Below, one piece after another: positions 51,744 to 61,218 of a stretch of 64,000 nt of DNA (the first letter of the stretch is position 1; the number at the start of each line of letters is the position of its first letter). The stretch comes from JACCZX01 sp038216465. GTDB taxonomy: Bacteria > Pseudomonadota > Gammaproteobacteria > Burkholderiales > Burkholderiaceae_F. The notes under the pieces are model-generated. The model was not told the origin of the DNA, did no database searches, and was given only the letters and a program-made list of their open reading frames with translations. The DNA is taken from the NCBI GenBank assembly GCA_038216465.1, contig JBBQQC010000005.1, positions 1-64,000 on the forward strand, given 5' to 3'. The position numbers were made by a program, and so were the translations under genes.

Positions 51744-52739
51744 CTACATCCTCACGCCGCGCGCAATCGCAGCCGGTGCGCCGATTGATGCTCCCGCGCG
51801 CACCTTCGGGGAACCCGGCACAGAGCGCGCTCCCGCGACTGCGCCGTCGTTCAGCATCGGAAATCCGAGGCGCTCGCGCGAATCGTAGTAGCTCTGAGCG
51901 ACCCGCCGCGACAGTGCTCTGATGCGGCCGATGTAGGCGGCGCGCTCGGTCACGCTGATCGCGCCGCGCGCGTCGAGCAGATTGAACGCGTGGCCGCACT
52001 TCAGAACCATTTCATACGCGGGCAACGCCAGCTCGGCGTCCATCAACCGCTTCGCTTCGGCTTCGAAAACATCGAACTGCGCAAGCAGCACCTGCGAATC
52101 GCCCACCTCGAAGTTGAAACGACTTTGCTCGACTTCGTTCTGATGAAACACGTCACCGTAGCTCAACAGCCTTTCGACATCACGGTCGCGCCATGTCGTG
52201 TAGACCAGATCGAAAATGTTATCGACGTTCTGCAGGTACATCGTGAGCCGCTCGATCCCGTAAGTGATCTCGCCGGTTATCGGCTTGCACTCGAGCCCGC
52301 CGACCTGCTGAAAGTAGGTGAACTGGGTGATCTCCATCCCGTTCATCCACACTTCCCAACCGAGACCCCACGCACCCAGCGTCGGGTTTTCCCAGTTGTC
52401 TTCGACGAACCGAATGTCGTTGACCAGCGGATCGATGCCGAGGGCCACGAGCGATCCGAGATAAATGTCGAGAATGTCCGGCGGTGAGGGCTTCAGCACG
52501 ACCTGATACTGGTGATGCTGATACAGACGATTGGGATTTTCCCCATAACGGCCATCTTTCGGCCGTCGCGACGGTTGCACGTACGCGGCGCGCCACGGCT
52601 CCGGCCCTATCGCGCGCAGGAACGTCGCCGGATGCGACGTGCCGGCGCCGACTTCGAGATCGAGCGGCTGCAACAGCGCGCACCCTTGATCGGCCCAGTA
52701 TTTCTGCAGCCGCAAAATGGTTTCCTGAAACGTGATCAT
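51744..52739 (-). CDS. glyQ: Glycyl-tRNA synthetase alpha subunit
   Basis: 331 residues. Class II synthetase core with FQETILRLQKYWADQGC, the ATP-site region EVGAGTSHPATFLRAIGP and YVQPSRRPKDGRYGENPNRL, and motif GLGWEVWMNGMEITQFTYFQ. It makes the glycyl-adenylate. The last 30 residues are Ala/Gly-rich and extend past the usual end (about 300). It starts 19 nt after lnt. Confidence 0.97.
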   Translation of the reverse strand: MITFQETILRLQKYWADQGCALLQPLDLEVGAGTSHPATFLRAIGPEPWRAAYVQPSRRPKDGRYGENPNRLYQHHQYQVVLKPSPPDILDIYLGSLVALGIDPLVNDIRFVEDNWENPTLGAWGLGWEVWMNGMEITQFTYFQQVGGLECKPITGEITYGIERLTMYLQNVDNIFDLVYTTWRDRDVERLLSYGDVFHQNEVEQSRFNFEVGDSQVLLAQFDVFEAEAKRLMDAELALPAYEMVLKCGHAFNLLDARGAISVTERAAYIGRIRALSRRVAQSYYDSRERLGFPMLNDGAVAGARSVPGSPKVRAGASIGAPAAIARGVRM

Positions 52740-52758
52740 CGCGCGACGATTGTACGGA

Positions 52759-54267
52759 TCACCGTCTGATCGCGAGCGCCAAAAATCCGAGCAGCGCCCC
52801 CAGCACCAGCGCCGGCAGGTTGCCGAATCGAATGAACGGCGTCGTTCCCTCGTAGCCCTGCACCTGGCCGTCCAACGCCCCCGCGGTCAAATACGGCAGT
52901 TGTGCGACGACGTTGCCGTGCGCGTCAATGATCGCGGTGGCACCGGTGTTGGTGGCGCGCAGCATCGGATGCTGTGTTTCGAGCGCGCGCATGCGCGAGA
53001 TCTGCAGGTGCTGCGGCAGCGCCAGCGAATCGTTGAACCACGCGAGGTTCGAGATATTCAGCATCATCGTGGGCGCCGGTCCCGAGGTATGCCAAGCATC
53101 GATGATCTCCTCGCCGAACAGATCCTCGTAGCAGATATTGACGGCCACCCTCTGGCCCGCCAGCGCCAGCGGTTGCGCGATCGCACCACGCTGCTGATCT
53201 CCGATCGGCATCTTCATCAGATCGATAAACCAGCGAAAGCCGGGTGGGATGAATTCACCGAACGGCACCAGATGCCGCTTGCTGTATCGACCGAACGAGG
53301 CATCGCCGAGTGCCGGCTGGGAGGGAGCATTGGCACCGTACGCCACCGCGCTATTGAAATAATGTGCGCGCGGCTCTTCGAGGAACACGCCGTAAATAAC
53401 CGCGGCCTGCTGCGCCTGCGCGAAATCGCGAAACGCCTGCAGGTACAGCGGCGGCACGAGTTGCATCGGCACCGGGAAAATCGATTCAGGCAGCACGACC
53501 AGGTCGACGCGCCGGCCCTGCATTAGCGCCAGATGGGCGGTGAATGCGCGCGCGACGCCATCCGGTTCGAATTTTAGATTTTGCGGAACGTTGGCCTGCA
53601 CCAGCCGCACGCCGATTGGAGCTCCGACCGGGGCCGTCCATGATCGGGTGCTTGCAAACCAACCCGCGCCGACAATTGCAACCACCGCCGTGGCGAACCA
53701 CCCGTAGCGACGTCGCGGCACCGTCAGACAGGCCAGCGTCCCCGCCAGTAATGCTGCCATCAGCGTGACGCCGTACATGCCGAGTACTGGTGCCCACCCC
53801 GCCAGCGGGCCATCGGTATGCGCATAGCCGCTGGCTGCCCACGGAAAGCCGGTAAATACGGTTCCGCGCAGCCACTCGCTGATCATCCACAGCGCGGGCA
53901 GGCCGAGTGCGAGCCGGCTGAGCGTGCCGGAGAACAACGTGTGCGCAATGCCGAGTGCGAGCGCAGGATAGAGTGCAAGGTAGGCGCAGAACGCGGCTGT
54001 GGCAACGCCAGCCAGCGCTGCCGGCATCAGACCGTAGTCGTGCATGCTGACGTACACCCACGAAATGCCGACTCCGAACCAACCCATGCCAAATGCGAAG
54101 CCCAGCAGCGCCGCGCCTCGCGCGGAACTGGAGCGCGCGCTGAGCGCGAACAACACCGCGAGCGCCAGCACTTGCAGCCAAGGCAGATTCCACGGCGCAA
54201 ACGAGATTGCGTGGACAGCGCCCGCGAGCAACGCGCACAGCGGCCACAGGCGATGCACGACAGTCAT
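52759..54267 (-). CDS. lnt: Apolipoprotein N-acyltransferase Lnt
   Basis: 502 residues. Six or so membrane helices in the first 200 residues, a periplasmic nitrilase-like domain, and a last helix near the C terminus (ALVLGALLGFLALAI). The catalytic triad residues are in VVLPESIFP (Glu), SKRHLVPFGEF (Lys) and VAVNICYEDLFGEE (Cys). It adds the third acyl chain to lipoproteins. ATG 54267 has GGAA 5 nt upstream; an in-frame ATG at 54297 would add ten polar residues. Confidence 0.95.
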   Translation of the reverse strand: MTVVHRLWPLCALLAGAVHAISFAPWNLPWLQVLALAVLFALSARSSSARGAALLGFAFGMGWFGVGISWVYVSMHDYGLMPAALAGVATAAFCAYLALYPALALGIAHTLFSGTLSRLALGLPALWMISEWLRGTVFTGFPWAASGYAHTDGPLAGWAPVLGMYGVTLMAALLAGTLACLTVPRRRYGWFATAVVAIVGAGWFASTRSWTAPVGAPIGVRLVQANVPQNLKFEPDGVARAFTAHLALMQGRRVDLVVLPESIFPVPMQLVPPLYLQAFRDFAQAQQAAVIYGVFLEEPRAHYFNSAVAYGANAPSQPALGDASFGRYSKRHLVPFGEFIPPGFRWFIDLMKMPIGDQQRGAIAQPLALAGQRVAVNICYEDLFGEEIIDAWHTSGPAPTMMLNISNLAWFNDSLALPQHLQISRMRALETQHPMLRATNTGATAIIDAHGNVVAQLPYLTAGALDGQVQGYEGTTPFIRFGNLPALVLGALLGFLALAIRR

Positions 54268-54327
54268 TGAATTTCCAATTACCGGGCGGCCCCGCATTGT
54301 GCCGCCGCTGACGCCGGCGCTCGGCCG

Positions 54328-55233
54328 CTACGCCGGATGCCGCTGCTCTTCGCTTTCGGCGAACTCTTCCATCACCGTCCTTTTCGGCGATTGGGTCACC
54401 AAAAACTGATGAACGCGGCGTGCGTCCGCCCGCACAACCTCGAAGCGCAGGTCGTCGAGTTCTACCACGTCACCGCGTTTCGGCACATGGCCGAAGTACT
54501 CCGTTAAGAACCCACCGATCGTGTCGAACGCCGCATCCGAAAGCTGCGTGCCAAAGCTGGCGTTGAACTGCCCGATCTCGGTCAGCGCTCTGACGCGGTA
54601 GCGCCCTTCGCCCTCGGAAACAATCGCATCGTTGTTCTTGTTGTCATCGTGCTCGTCTGCGATCTCACCGACGATCTGTTCGAGTACATCTTCGATCGTG
54701 ATCAGCCCGGCAATACCGCCATATTCATCGACGACGATCGCCATATGATTTCGAAAAACGCGAAAGTCGCGCAGCAGAACGTTCAGCGGCTTGCTCTCGG
54801 GGATGAAAACAGCCGGACGCAGGCTTGCCCGCAAATCGAAATCGGCTTCTGCGTAATAGCGCAGCACGTCCTTGGCGAGCAAGATGCCAATCACCTGATC
54901 GCGGCTGCCCTCGATGACCGGGAAACGCGAGTGCGCCGTGCCGATGACGAACGGAATCCAGTCGGCGGGCGCTGCAGCGATGTCGATCACGTCCATCCGA
55001 GACCGCGGAACCATCAGGTCGCGCGCGCGCAGCTCCGACACCTGCAGCACACCTTCGATCATCGACAGCGCATCGGCGTCGAGCAGCGCGCGCTCGTGCG
55101 CCTGGTGCAGCGCCTGCAGCAAGTCCTCTCGATTTTCGGGCTCGCGAAAGACGATCGCGCTGAGCCGTTCGAACAATGACTTGTGCTTGTGTTTTTGGAG
55201 ACTGTGAGAACGGCTGGCCGGAGGTTCTGACAT
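54328..55233 (-). CDS. corC: CorC/HlyC-family transporter-associated CBS protein (YbeX)
   Basis: 301 residues. A pair of CBS domains (RARDLMVPRSRMDVIDI and FRNHMAIVVDEYGGIAGLIT, then EDVLEQIVGEIADEHD) is followed by a CorC_HlyC domain (TIGGFLTEYFGHVPKRGD). E. coli YbeX/CorC is linked to magnesium/cobalt efflux and ribosome fitness. It has no membrane helix. ATG 55233 is chosen since the upstream 57 nt of open frame are intergenic. It follows ybeY by 89 nt and precedes lnt, the conserved order. Confidence 0.93.
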   Translation of the reverse strand: MSEPPASRSHSLQKHKHKSLFERLSAIVFREPENREDLLQALHQAHERALLDADALSMIEGVLQVSELRARDLMVPRSRMDVIDIAAAPADWIPFVIGTAHSRFPVIEGSRDQVIGILLAKDVLRYYAEADFDLRASLRPAVFIPESKPLNVLLRDFRVFRNHMAIVVDEYGGIAGLITIEDVLEQIVGEIADEHDDNKNNDAIVSEGEGRYRVRALTEIGQFNASFGTQLSDAAFDTIGGFLTEYFGHVPKRGDVVELDDLRFEVVRADARRVHQFLVTQSPKRTVMEEFAESEEQRHPA

Positions 55234-55282
55234 TCGGACGGAGGGAGCCTGGCGCGCTGGAACCCCTCCTGACGGTTGCGAC

Positions 55283-55308
55283 AAATCCACGATACACGAG
55301 CTGGATTT
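55283..55308. repeat. Inverted repeat between ybeY and corC
   Basis: AAATCCA (55283-55289) and TGGATTT (55302-55308) are perfect 7-bp arms with a 12-nt spacer in the 89-nt gap. No T-run follows, so a terminator is unlikely. It could be an operator or an mRNA hairpin in front of corC. Confidence 0.35.
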
Positions 55309-55322
55309 GACAATAACGGTGC

Positions 55323-55763
55323 TTAATACGGCGCCGCCCTACCCAGAAATTGCAGGATCTGCCGTTCACGTCTTTCGACGAATCGGGCGCCGTCCGCGTT
55401 GTCGTGGTGGTACCCGTGCGCGTGCAGCGTCGCGTGGACCATCAGATGGGCCAAATGGTCGTACCACGGCTTGCGACGCGCAGCGGCTTCGCGCTTCAGG
55501 ACCGGAACGCAGATGACGATATCGGCGCGCACGACCGGCGCCGTCACATAGCTGAACGTCAACACGTCGGTCGCGTAATCATGCCCCCGATAGTCCCGAT
55601 TCAGGCGCCGGCCTTCACGCCCTCCGACAAACCGCAGCGTGAGCTCCGAATCGCGCTCGATCGCGGCACGGATCCAGCGCCTCAGCGTCGAGCGCGCCGG
55701 TAAGCCGACGAACCCGGCGCGCCCCTGAACCGACAGGTTCAGCGCGGGCACGACAGAGCCCAT
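55323..55763 (-). CDS. ybeY: Endoribonuclease/rRNA maturation factor YbeY
   Basis: 146 residues. The zinc motif is HATLHAHGYHHD (ligands H110, H114, H120); the usual consensus is HGxLHxxGYDH, so the Gly after the first His and the Asp before the last His are changed while all three histidines remain. The RGHDYATDVLTFSY segment is also conserved. YbeY acts in 16S rRNA 3'-end maturation and ribosome quality control. ATG 55763 is 2 nt after the phoH stop. Confidence 0.93.
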   Translation of the reverse strand: MGSVVPALNLSVQGRAGFVGLPARSTLRRWIRAAIERDSELTLRFVGGREGRRLNRDYRGHDYATDVLTFSYVTAPVVRADIVICVPVLKREAAARRKPWYDHLAHLMVHATLHAHGYHHDNADGARFVERRERQILQFLGRAAPY

Positions 55764-55765
55764 CT

Positions 55766-56788
55766 TCAGCTCGCGCGGCGGCGCCCGGTATCGGATACCA
55801 AAGCCGCCACCGGCCGCGCCGCCTCGGCGGCCTGCGCGCGTTCCTCGGCGGCTTCGTAGGCTTCTACGATGCGGCCCACCAATGGATGGCGCACGACGTC
55901 GGCCGCTGTGAAATACGTGAATGCGATGCCGCGCACCTCGGTCAGCACGTGCTGCGCCTCGATCAGCCCGCTGGTCGTGCCACGCGGCAGATCCATTTGC
56001 GTGACGTCGCCGGTGACCACCGCCTTCGAGCCGAACCCGATGCGTGTTAGAAACATTTTCATCTGCTCGCGCGTCGTGTTTTGGGCCTCGTCGAGGATCA
56101 CGAACGACTGGTTGAGCGTGCGCCCGCGCATGTAAGCAAGCGGGGCGATCTCGATCGTCTGCCGCTCCAGCAGACGTTGCGTCTTGTCGAAGCCGAGCAG
56201 GTCGAACAACGCGTCATACAACGGACGCAGATACGGATCCACCTTCTGCGCGAGGTCGCCCGGCAAAAACCCCAGCCGCTCGCCGGCCTCGACAGCGGGG
56301 CGCGTCAGAACGATGCGCTTGACGACGTCGCGCTCGAGCGCGTCGACGGCGGCAGCGACTGCAAGGTAGGTCTTGCCGGTGCCTGCCGGCCCGATGCCGA
56401 TCGTGATGTCGTGCGCAAGAATCGCTTCGATGTAATCGCGCTGCCGTGGTGTACGCCCGCGCAGATCCGGGCGCCGGGTTTGAAGCTGCGGCAAAGCGGA
56501 ATCATCACTGGCGTCGCGCGGCGCGTCACGCCGGCCGCGCAGCTCGACGAAATACAGCTGAATATCGTCGACCGACACCGGGCGCTGACTCTTGCGCGCG
56601 CGCTCAACGAAAAACTCAAGCACCGCGATCGCCGCCTGCGCTGGTTCGGACGCACCTTCGACGCGAAACTGATGTCCGCGCCGCGCGATCGAGACGTCGA
56701 GCTCGGTCTCGATCTGCCGCAGATTGGCGTCGAGCGCGCCGGTGACGTTCGCCAGTTCGGCGTTGCTCGCGTCAGCGGCAAATCTCAA
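55766..56788 (-). CDS. ybeZ: PhoH-family ATPase YbeZ
   Basis: 340 residues. Walker A is GIGPAGTGKTYLAVA, Walker B is SFVILDEAQNTT, and the QMKMFLTRIGFGSKAVVTGD stretch is the family signature. YbeZ partners YbeY in RNA processing. The start is uncertain: TTG at 56788 is the first usable codon, and in-frame codons continue upstream (ELARRASAAKKV) into the metalloprotease end with no ATG or GTG. It starts 34 nt after the metalloprotease stop. Confidence 0.92.
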   Translation of the reverse strand: MRFAADASNAELANVTGALDANLRQIETELDVSIARRGHQFRVEGASEPAQAAIAVLEFFVERARKSQRPVSVDDIQLYFVELRGRRDAPRDASDDSALPQLQTRRPDLRGRTPRQRDYIEAILAHDITIGIGPAGTGKTYLAVAAAVDALERDVVKRIVLTRPAVEAGERLGFLPGDLAQKVDPYLRPLYDALFDLLGFDKTQRLLERQTIEIAPLAYMRGRTLNQSFVILDEAQNTTREQMKMFLTRIGFGSKAVVTGDVTQMDLPRGTTSGLIEAQHVLTEVRGIAFTYFTAADVVRHPLVGRIVEAYEAAEERAQAAEAARPVAALVSDTGRRRAS

Positions 56789-56822
56789 TACCTTCTTCGC
56801 CGCCGATGCTCGTCTTGCCAGC

Positions 56823-59696
56823 TCAGACTCCCATGCGCAACATCGGCGCCTTCAACGCTTCGGTCAGCGTCTCCGCAGCCTCGGTGTAGTGCGCCCGCGT
56901 TTCCGAGCTTAACCCTACCTTGTTCGAAGCGCTCGCAACCCAGTCGCGCAACTGCCGCGCGTCGCGCCGCAGAAGCGCGCGCGCGTCGGCAGGATAGCCG
57001 CCCGATGAACCGAGCAACCCGGCCGTCAACCGCCGCAGATGTTCGCGCTGCAGATTGCGCCGCATCATGTCGCTGTCGGCGCCGATCCGCGCTTCTTCCC
57101 AGATCGAACGTTGCACCGTCCCATACAGTTCCGACAGCGTGAACGGCTCGGTACTCTTGCCGCGCTGACCCGCGCTGCGCCCACCGTTTTCGACGACGCG
57201 GCGTGCCACCACCGGGCTCATTAGGCGGTTCAGCACGTCGCGCTGCAACGTCAACACGCGCTCGGGAAGATTCAGCTCAAACGGCGAGCCAGGCGCCACG
57301 TAATTGCTCAGAAACAGCGAGTCACGCTCGAGCCGCTCGGTCACCAGCTTGCGCAGAAACTCGGGCGATACCTTGAAACTGTCGCTGCGTAGCAACCCCT
57401 CGGCGATCAACGCCAGAGCTTCGCGCTGCTTGGCGGCGTCGACCGGGGTCACCGGAAGGCGCGACGTTCCGGCGTAGTCGTTGACGAGCTGGGAGCCGCC
57501 GACGTACTTGGCCGCGGTACCCATCGCGTAACCCATCTGCGTGAACCCAGTGAGGAAGCGGCGGCGCAACACCGAGTAACTCTCACCGCTCGCCAGCGGG
57601 CGCTGCTCGAGCCGCTGCCACAGTTCCTGCGACAGCTTCATACGGCGTCTGAAAAACGCCAGCGGATCGTTGCCGAGGTCACTCTGGTTGACCATCGGAT
57701 CGATCGCAACGCCGATATCCTCGTCGGTTGCGAAAGCGAGCTGTGGCTCGTTGGCGCGCGCCGCGATCTTCGCCAGCTCCGCACCTTCCTGCTCGGCGGG
57801 AAACGGCTTGTATGCGTACTCGATCGCCCAGTAGTCGTAAGCGCCGAGCGTCGGCGTGAAGTACGCGCCCTGTCTTTCGCCCTTCAGCGCGATGTTGACC
57901 GGCGTGTACTCCATCACGGAACCGGTCAGGCCGTTCTTCTCCGCGTAAGAGCGGTCGGACACCTGCTGCTGGCTGACCGCAGTCGACGCCCGAAAATTGT
58001 GTCGCAAGCCAAGGGTGTGACCGACCTCGTGCATCGTGACGTCTTTCAGGAAGTCGAACACGAGCTGATCCGCTGCGGGGCTGTCGGGGTCGAGGTCACC
58101 GCGTGCCTCCAGCAGTGACAAGGCAAAGCCCATCTCACGCGATGCGTGTTCGAAGTGATCGCAAAAACGGCTGTGCATGTGACCGGCGCCGCCTGCGACG
58201 TCGAGCTCGCCCGAGACTGCGTTGTACATCGGCGTGTAGGTGACGACGCCCTCGCTGCGCAGCGCGCGCACGTTGCGCACCATGTTCGCGTCCCAGCCGA
58301 TGTCGGCGTCGAGAATCTCGCCGGTGCGCGGGTCGACTTGCGAGGGGCCGATCGCCCCGAACGACGGGGTGGCGGTCGCCATCCAGCGCACCGACGAATA
58401 CTGCGGCTCGCCGAGGTCGTAGTCGGCGTCATCCGGTTGTTGCTTGACGATCAGCGCATTCTTGAACCCGATACGCTCGAAGCCTTTGTTCCACTCGAGA
58501 ATGCCCTGCCGGATAGGCTCGCGATACTTCTCGGGAATCTCGTTGCCGAGGTAGAACGTGATGGGCTTGACCGGCTCCGAAAGGTCGGCGTCCGCGTCCT
58601 TTTTCTCAAGCCGCCAGCGCTGTACATACCAGCGCATCGGAAGGAATTTCGACGTATCGCTAAAGTCGACCTTCGGAGTCCCGAAGTGGCCGATCCGCGA
58701 GTCAGCCAGCCGGGGCCGCATTGGACTTTCCGGCAGCTTGGTGAACGTGTACAAGAATCCGAGGAACAGGCTGCGCGGGTCCTCGAGAACAATGGGTGGC
58801 GGATAAAACGGCGCTGGAGTCCCGCCCGGTATCGTCGGCGGCGGAGCCGGCACTGGAATGCGCGGCTGCGCATAGTGCGCGGTAACGTCAAACACGGTGC
58901 GCTCGCTGTTGGTCTTGGCCGACTGAATAAAAGAATTTCGCGCGTCGAATGAAAAGGAATTGCGATACGCACGCTCGATCACGTACGACGCGCGCGGCAT
59001 GTCGGTCATCAGCAGCGCGTTGGCATCGATCAGAATCGACTTGCGCTCCGGATGCGGTGCGCTGGCGATCGGCGCCGATCCCATCAGGCTGTCCGAAAAG
59101 CCGTTCTTGACCGCGCGCTCCTCGGGCGAGCCGGGGCGCGCGATAAACGTGGTGTTTTTCGCGAGCAGATGAACGTTGCCCGCAGCCTTGCGAAACTGGC
59201 CGACGTACTCGCCGCCGGTCGAATACCACGAACCCATCAAGCCGCCGAATAAGCCGCGCTCTCCGATTCCCCGGCTCATGTTGATCGAAAAGAAAAACGG
59301 CTTGTCGAACTGCTCAGGCGCAATCTCGATCCACGTGCGATCGTCCTTTTGCCAGAGCGGCAGAAAGCCGGCGACTTGCTTCGCGTCCTTGATCACTTCG
59401 GCAAACGGGCGCGGCGCATTCGCTGCCGGGGGCGTCGCAGGGGGTGCGGCAGGTGGCGTAGCGCCGGGCGACGCCGGTCGCGCGCTCGACGTAGCGGGTG
59501 TCGGTGGGGTCGCAGATGCGGCAGCAGGCGGCGCACCCGGCATCGCCGATGCAGCTGGTGGCGGCGATGCAGCTTCTTTCGAACCGGCGGCCGGCGGCTG
59601 AGTCGTCGCACAGGCCGAAAGCGTTGCGACCGCTAACGCGGCCGCTGTCGATAAGCCCAGGCGCAATGCGCGATGCGCCGGTTGAACTTCATCCAT
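56823..59696 (-). CDS. Large zinc-dependent metalloprotease lipoprotein (DUF5117/DUF4953 type)
   Basis: 957 residues. Lipobox LSAC places the lipidated cysteine at residue 29, followed by a Pro/Ala-rich linker to about residue 95. Then come a DUF5117-like domain (PFFFSINMSRGIGERG) and a metzincin-type site HEVGHTLGLRH (H556, H560, H566) with the Met-turn GSVMEYTP. The C-terminal half is helical. Such proteins are exported to the periplasm or outer membrane and have no agreed substrate. ATG 59696 has AAGGAG 6 nt upstream. It lies between miaB and ybeZ, which are usually adjacent. Confidence 0.9.
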   Translation of the reverse strand: MDEVQPAHRALRLGLSTAAALAVATLSACATTQPPAAGSKEAASPPPAASAMPGAPPAAASATPPTPATSSARPASPGATPPAAPPATPPAANAPRPFAEVIKDAKQVAGFLPLWQKDDRTWIEIAPEQFDKPFFFSINMSRGIGERGLFGGLMGSWYSTGGEYVGQFRKAAGNVHLLAKNTTFIARPGSPEERAVKNGFSDSLMGSAPIASAPHPERKSILIDANALLMTDMPRASYVIERAYRNSFSFDARNSFIQSAKTNSERTVFDVTAHYAQPRIPVPAPPPTIPGGTPAPFYPPPIVLEDPRSLFLGFLYTFTKLPESPMRPRLADSRIGHFGTPKVDFSDTSKFLPMRWYVQRWRLEKKDADADLSEPVKPITFYLGNEIPEKYREPIRQGILEWNKGFERIGFKNALIVKQQPDDADYDLGEPQYSSVRWMATATPSFGAIGPSQVDPRTGEILDADIGWDANMVRNVRALRSEGVVTYTPMYNAVSGELDVAGGAGHMHSRFCDHFEHASREMGFALSLLEARGDLDPDSPAADQLVFDFLKDVTMHEVGHTLGLRHNFRASTAVSQQQVSDRSYAEKNGLTGSVMEYTPVNIALKGERQGAYFTPTLGAYDYWAIEYAYKPFPAEQEGAELAKIAARANEPQLAFATDEDIGVAIDPMVNQSDLGNDPLAFFRRRMKLSQELWQRLEQRPLASGESYSVLRRRFLTGFTQMGYAMGTAAKYVGGSQLVNDYAGTSRLPVTPVDAAKQREALALIAEGLLRSDSFKVSPEFLRKLVTERLERDSLFLSNYVAPGSPFELNLPERVLTLQRDVLNRLMSPVVARRVVENGGRSAGQRGKSTEPFTLSELYGTVQRSIWEEARIGADSDMMRRNLQREHLRRLTAGLLGSSGGYPADARALLRRDARQLRDWVASASNKVGLSSETRAHYTEAAETLTEALKAPMLRMGV

Positions 59697-59787
59697 GCTT
59701 GTCTCCTTACGAACCAGATTCGGAGCAACGCCGTTTACGGTCGGCACCTCCGTCTGAGCGGCGCTGATCGTAGCGCGCGGCCTTGCC

Positions 59788-61173
59788 TCAGTGGGCGTGT
59801 TTCGTCGCCCCCAACGGCACTTCGTCGCACGTCTTCAGAGCGGGCTCCAGCAGCCCAAGTTCCCCACGCAATGAATGCGGCAAAGCGCGCGTGATGCGCA
59901 CGTCGATCATCTCGCCGAGTAGCTGATGCGCGCGCGGCCCACCCGGGAAATTGACGATACGATTGTTTTCGGTTCGGCCCATCAAGTCGGATGCGTCTTT
60001 CCTGGACGGCCCCTCGACCAGAATGCGCTGAATCGAACCCACCATCGCTTCGCTGATGCGCTGTGCATGAGCGTCGATCGCAGCCTGCAGACGCGCCAGC
60101 CGCGCCAGCTTTGCAGCCTGCGATGTGTCGTCCGCCAAATCGGCTGCCGGCGTCCCGGGACGTCGGCTGTAGACAAAGCTGAAGCTGGCATCGAAGCCGA
60201 TGTGTTCAATCAACTGCATCGTCTGTTCGAAATCGTGGTCGCTCTCGCCTGGAAAGCCGACGATGAAATCGGAAGACAGCGAGATGTCCGGTCGTACCTG
60301 GCGCAGCCGGCGCACGATTGATTTGTATTCGAGCGCGGTGTAACCGCGTTTCATCGCAGCCAGTACACGGTCACTGCCCGACTGCACCGGCAGATGCAGG
60401 TGGTTCACCAGCTTGGGCAGGCGCGCATACACGTCGATCAGGCGCTGCGTGAACTCTTTCGGGTGCGAAGTCGTGTAGCGAATGCGCTGGATGCCGGGAA
60501 TCTGCGCAACACACTCGAGCAATGCTGCAAAGTCGATTTCTCCGATCCGGTAGGCATTGACGTTCTGTCCCAGCAGTGTGACTTCGCTGACACCCTGCTC
60601 GGCCAGATCGGCGACTTCGATCAGCACGTCGTCGAGCGGGCGCGAAAACTCTTCGCCGCGCGTGTACGGCACCACGCAAAAGCTGCAGTACTTGCTGCAG
60701 CCTTCCATGATCGACACGAAGGCACTCGCACCATCGACCCGTGGCGGCGGCAGGTGATCGAACTTCTCGATTTCGGGAAACGAAATATCGACCTGCGCCC
60801 GGCCGCTTGCGCGTCGTTTGCGAATCAGCTCGGGCAAGCGGTGCAGCGTTTGCGGACCGAATACCAAATCGACGTACGGGGCGCGCTCGACGATTGCGGC
60901 ACCTTCCTGACTTGCGACGCAGCCTCCGACCCCGATCAGCAGCTCGGGATTGGCCTGCTTCAGATGCTTGACGCGGCCGAGATCGGAGAAAACCTTCTCC
61001 TGCGCCTTTTCGCGCACCGAGCAGGTGTTGAACAGGATAACGTCGGCGGCAGCCGGGTCGTCAGTCGCGACCAGGCCATCGGACGCGCGCAGCACGTCGG
61101 CCATCCTGTCCGAGTCGTACTCGTTCATCTGACAGCCAAAGGTGCGGATGAAAAGTTTCTGGTTCGCGCGCAT
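59788..61173 (-). CDS. miaB: tRNA-2-methylthio-N6-dimethylallyladenosine synthase MiaB
   Basis: 461 residues. The N-terminal UPF0004 domain has its three cluster cysteines in RTFGCQMNEYDS, FNTCSVRE and GVGGCVASQ. The radical-SAM cysteines are in MEGCSKYCSFCVVPYTRG. A C-terminal TRAM-like domain is present (RILVEGPSRKDASDLMGRTE). It adds the methylthio group to ms2i6A37 in tRNAs that read UNN codons. It follows the small lipoprotein gene by 45 nt. Confidence 0.96.
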   Translation of the reverse strand: MRANQKLFIRTFGCQMNEYDSDRMADVLRASDGLVATDDPAAADVILFNTCSVREKAQEKVFSDLGRVKHLKQANPELLIGVGGCVASQEGAAIVERAPYVDLVFGPQTLHRLPELIRKRRASGRAQVDISFPEIEKFDHLPPPRVDGASAFVSIMEGCSKYCSFCVVPYTRGEEFSRPLDDVLIEVADLAEQGVSEVTLLGQNVNAYRIGEIDFAALLECVAQIPGIQRIRYTTSHPKEFTQRLIDVYARLPKLVNHLHLPVQSGSDRVLAAMKRGYTALEYKSIVRRLRQVRPDISLSSDFIVGFPGESDHDFEQTMQLIEHIGFDASFSFVYSRRPGTPAADLADDTSQAAKLARLARLQAAIDAHAQRISEAMVGSIQRILVEGPSRKDASDLMGRTENNRIVNFPGGPRAHQLLGEMIDVRITRALPHSLRGELGLLEPALKTCDEVPLGATKHAH

Positions 61174-61218
61174 CTGAAACTGAAACTGCAGACGTGATCC
61201 GCCGGCGAATCGGAGGCC

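Noticed and set aside
55234..55322. Terminator between ybeY and corC
   Set aside because: The inverted repeat there has no T-run on the minus strand and the arms are AT-rich and only 7 bp, so it is listed as a repeat only.
56081..57142. 353-codon open frame spanning phoH and the metalloprotease end
   Set aside because: It lies antisense across two well-supported genes and has no domain or ribosome-binding site.
59349..59636. Gly/Ala-rich plus-strand frames at the metalloprotease start
   Set aside because: They are shadows of the Pro/Ala-rich linker after the lipobox.
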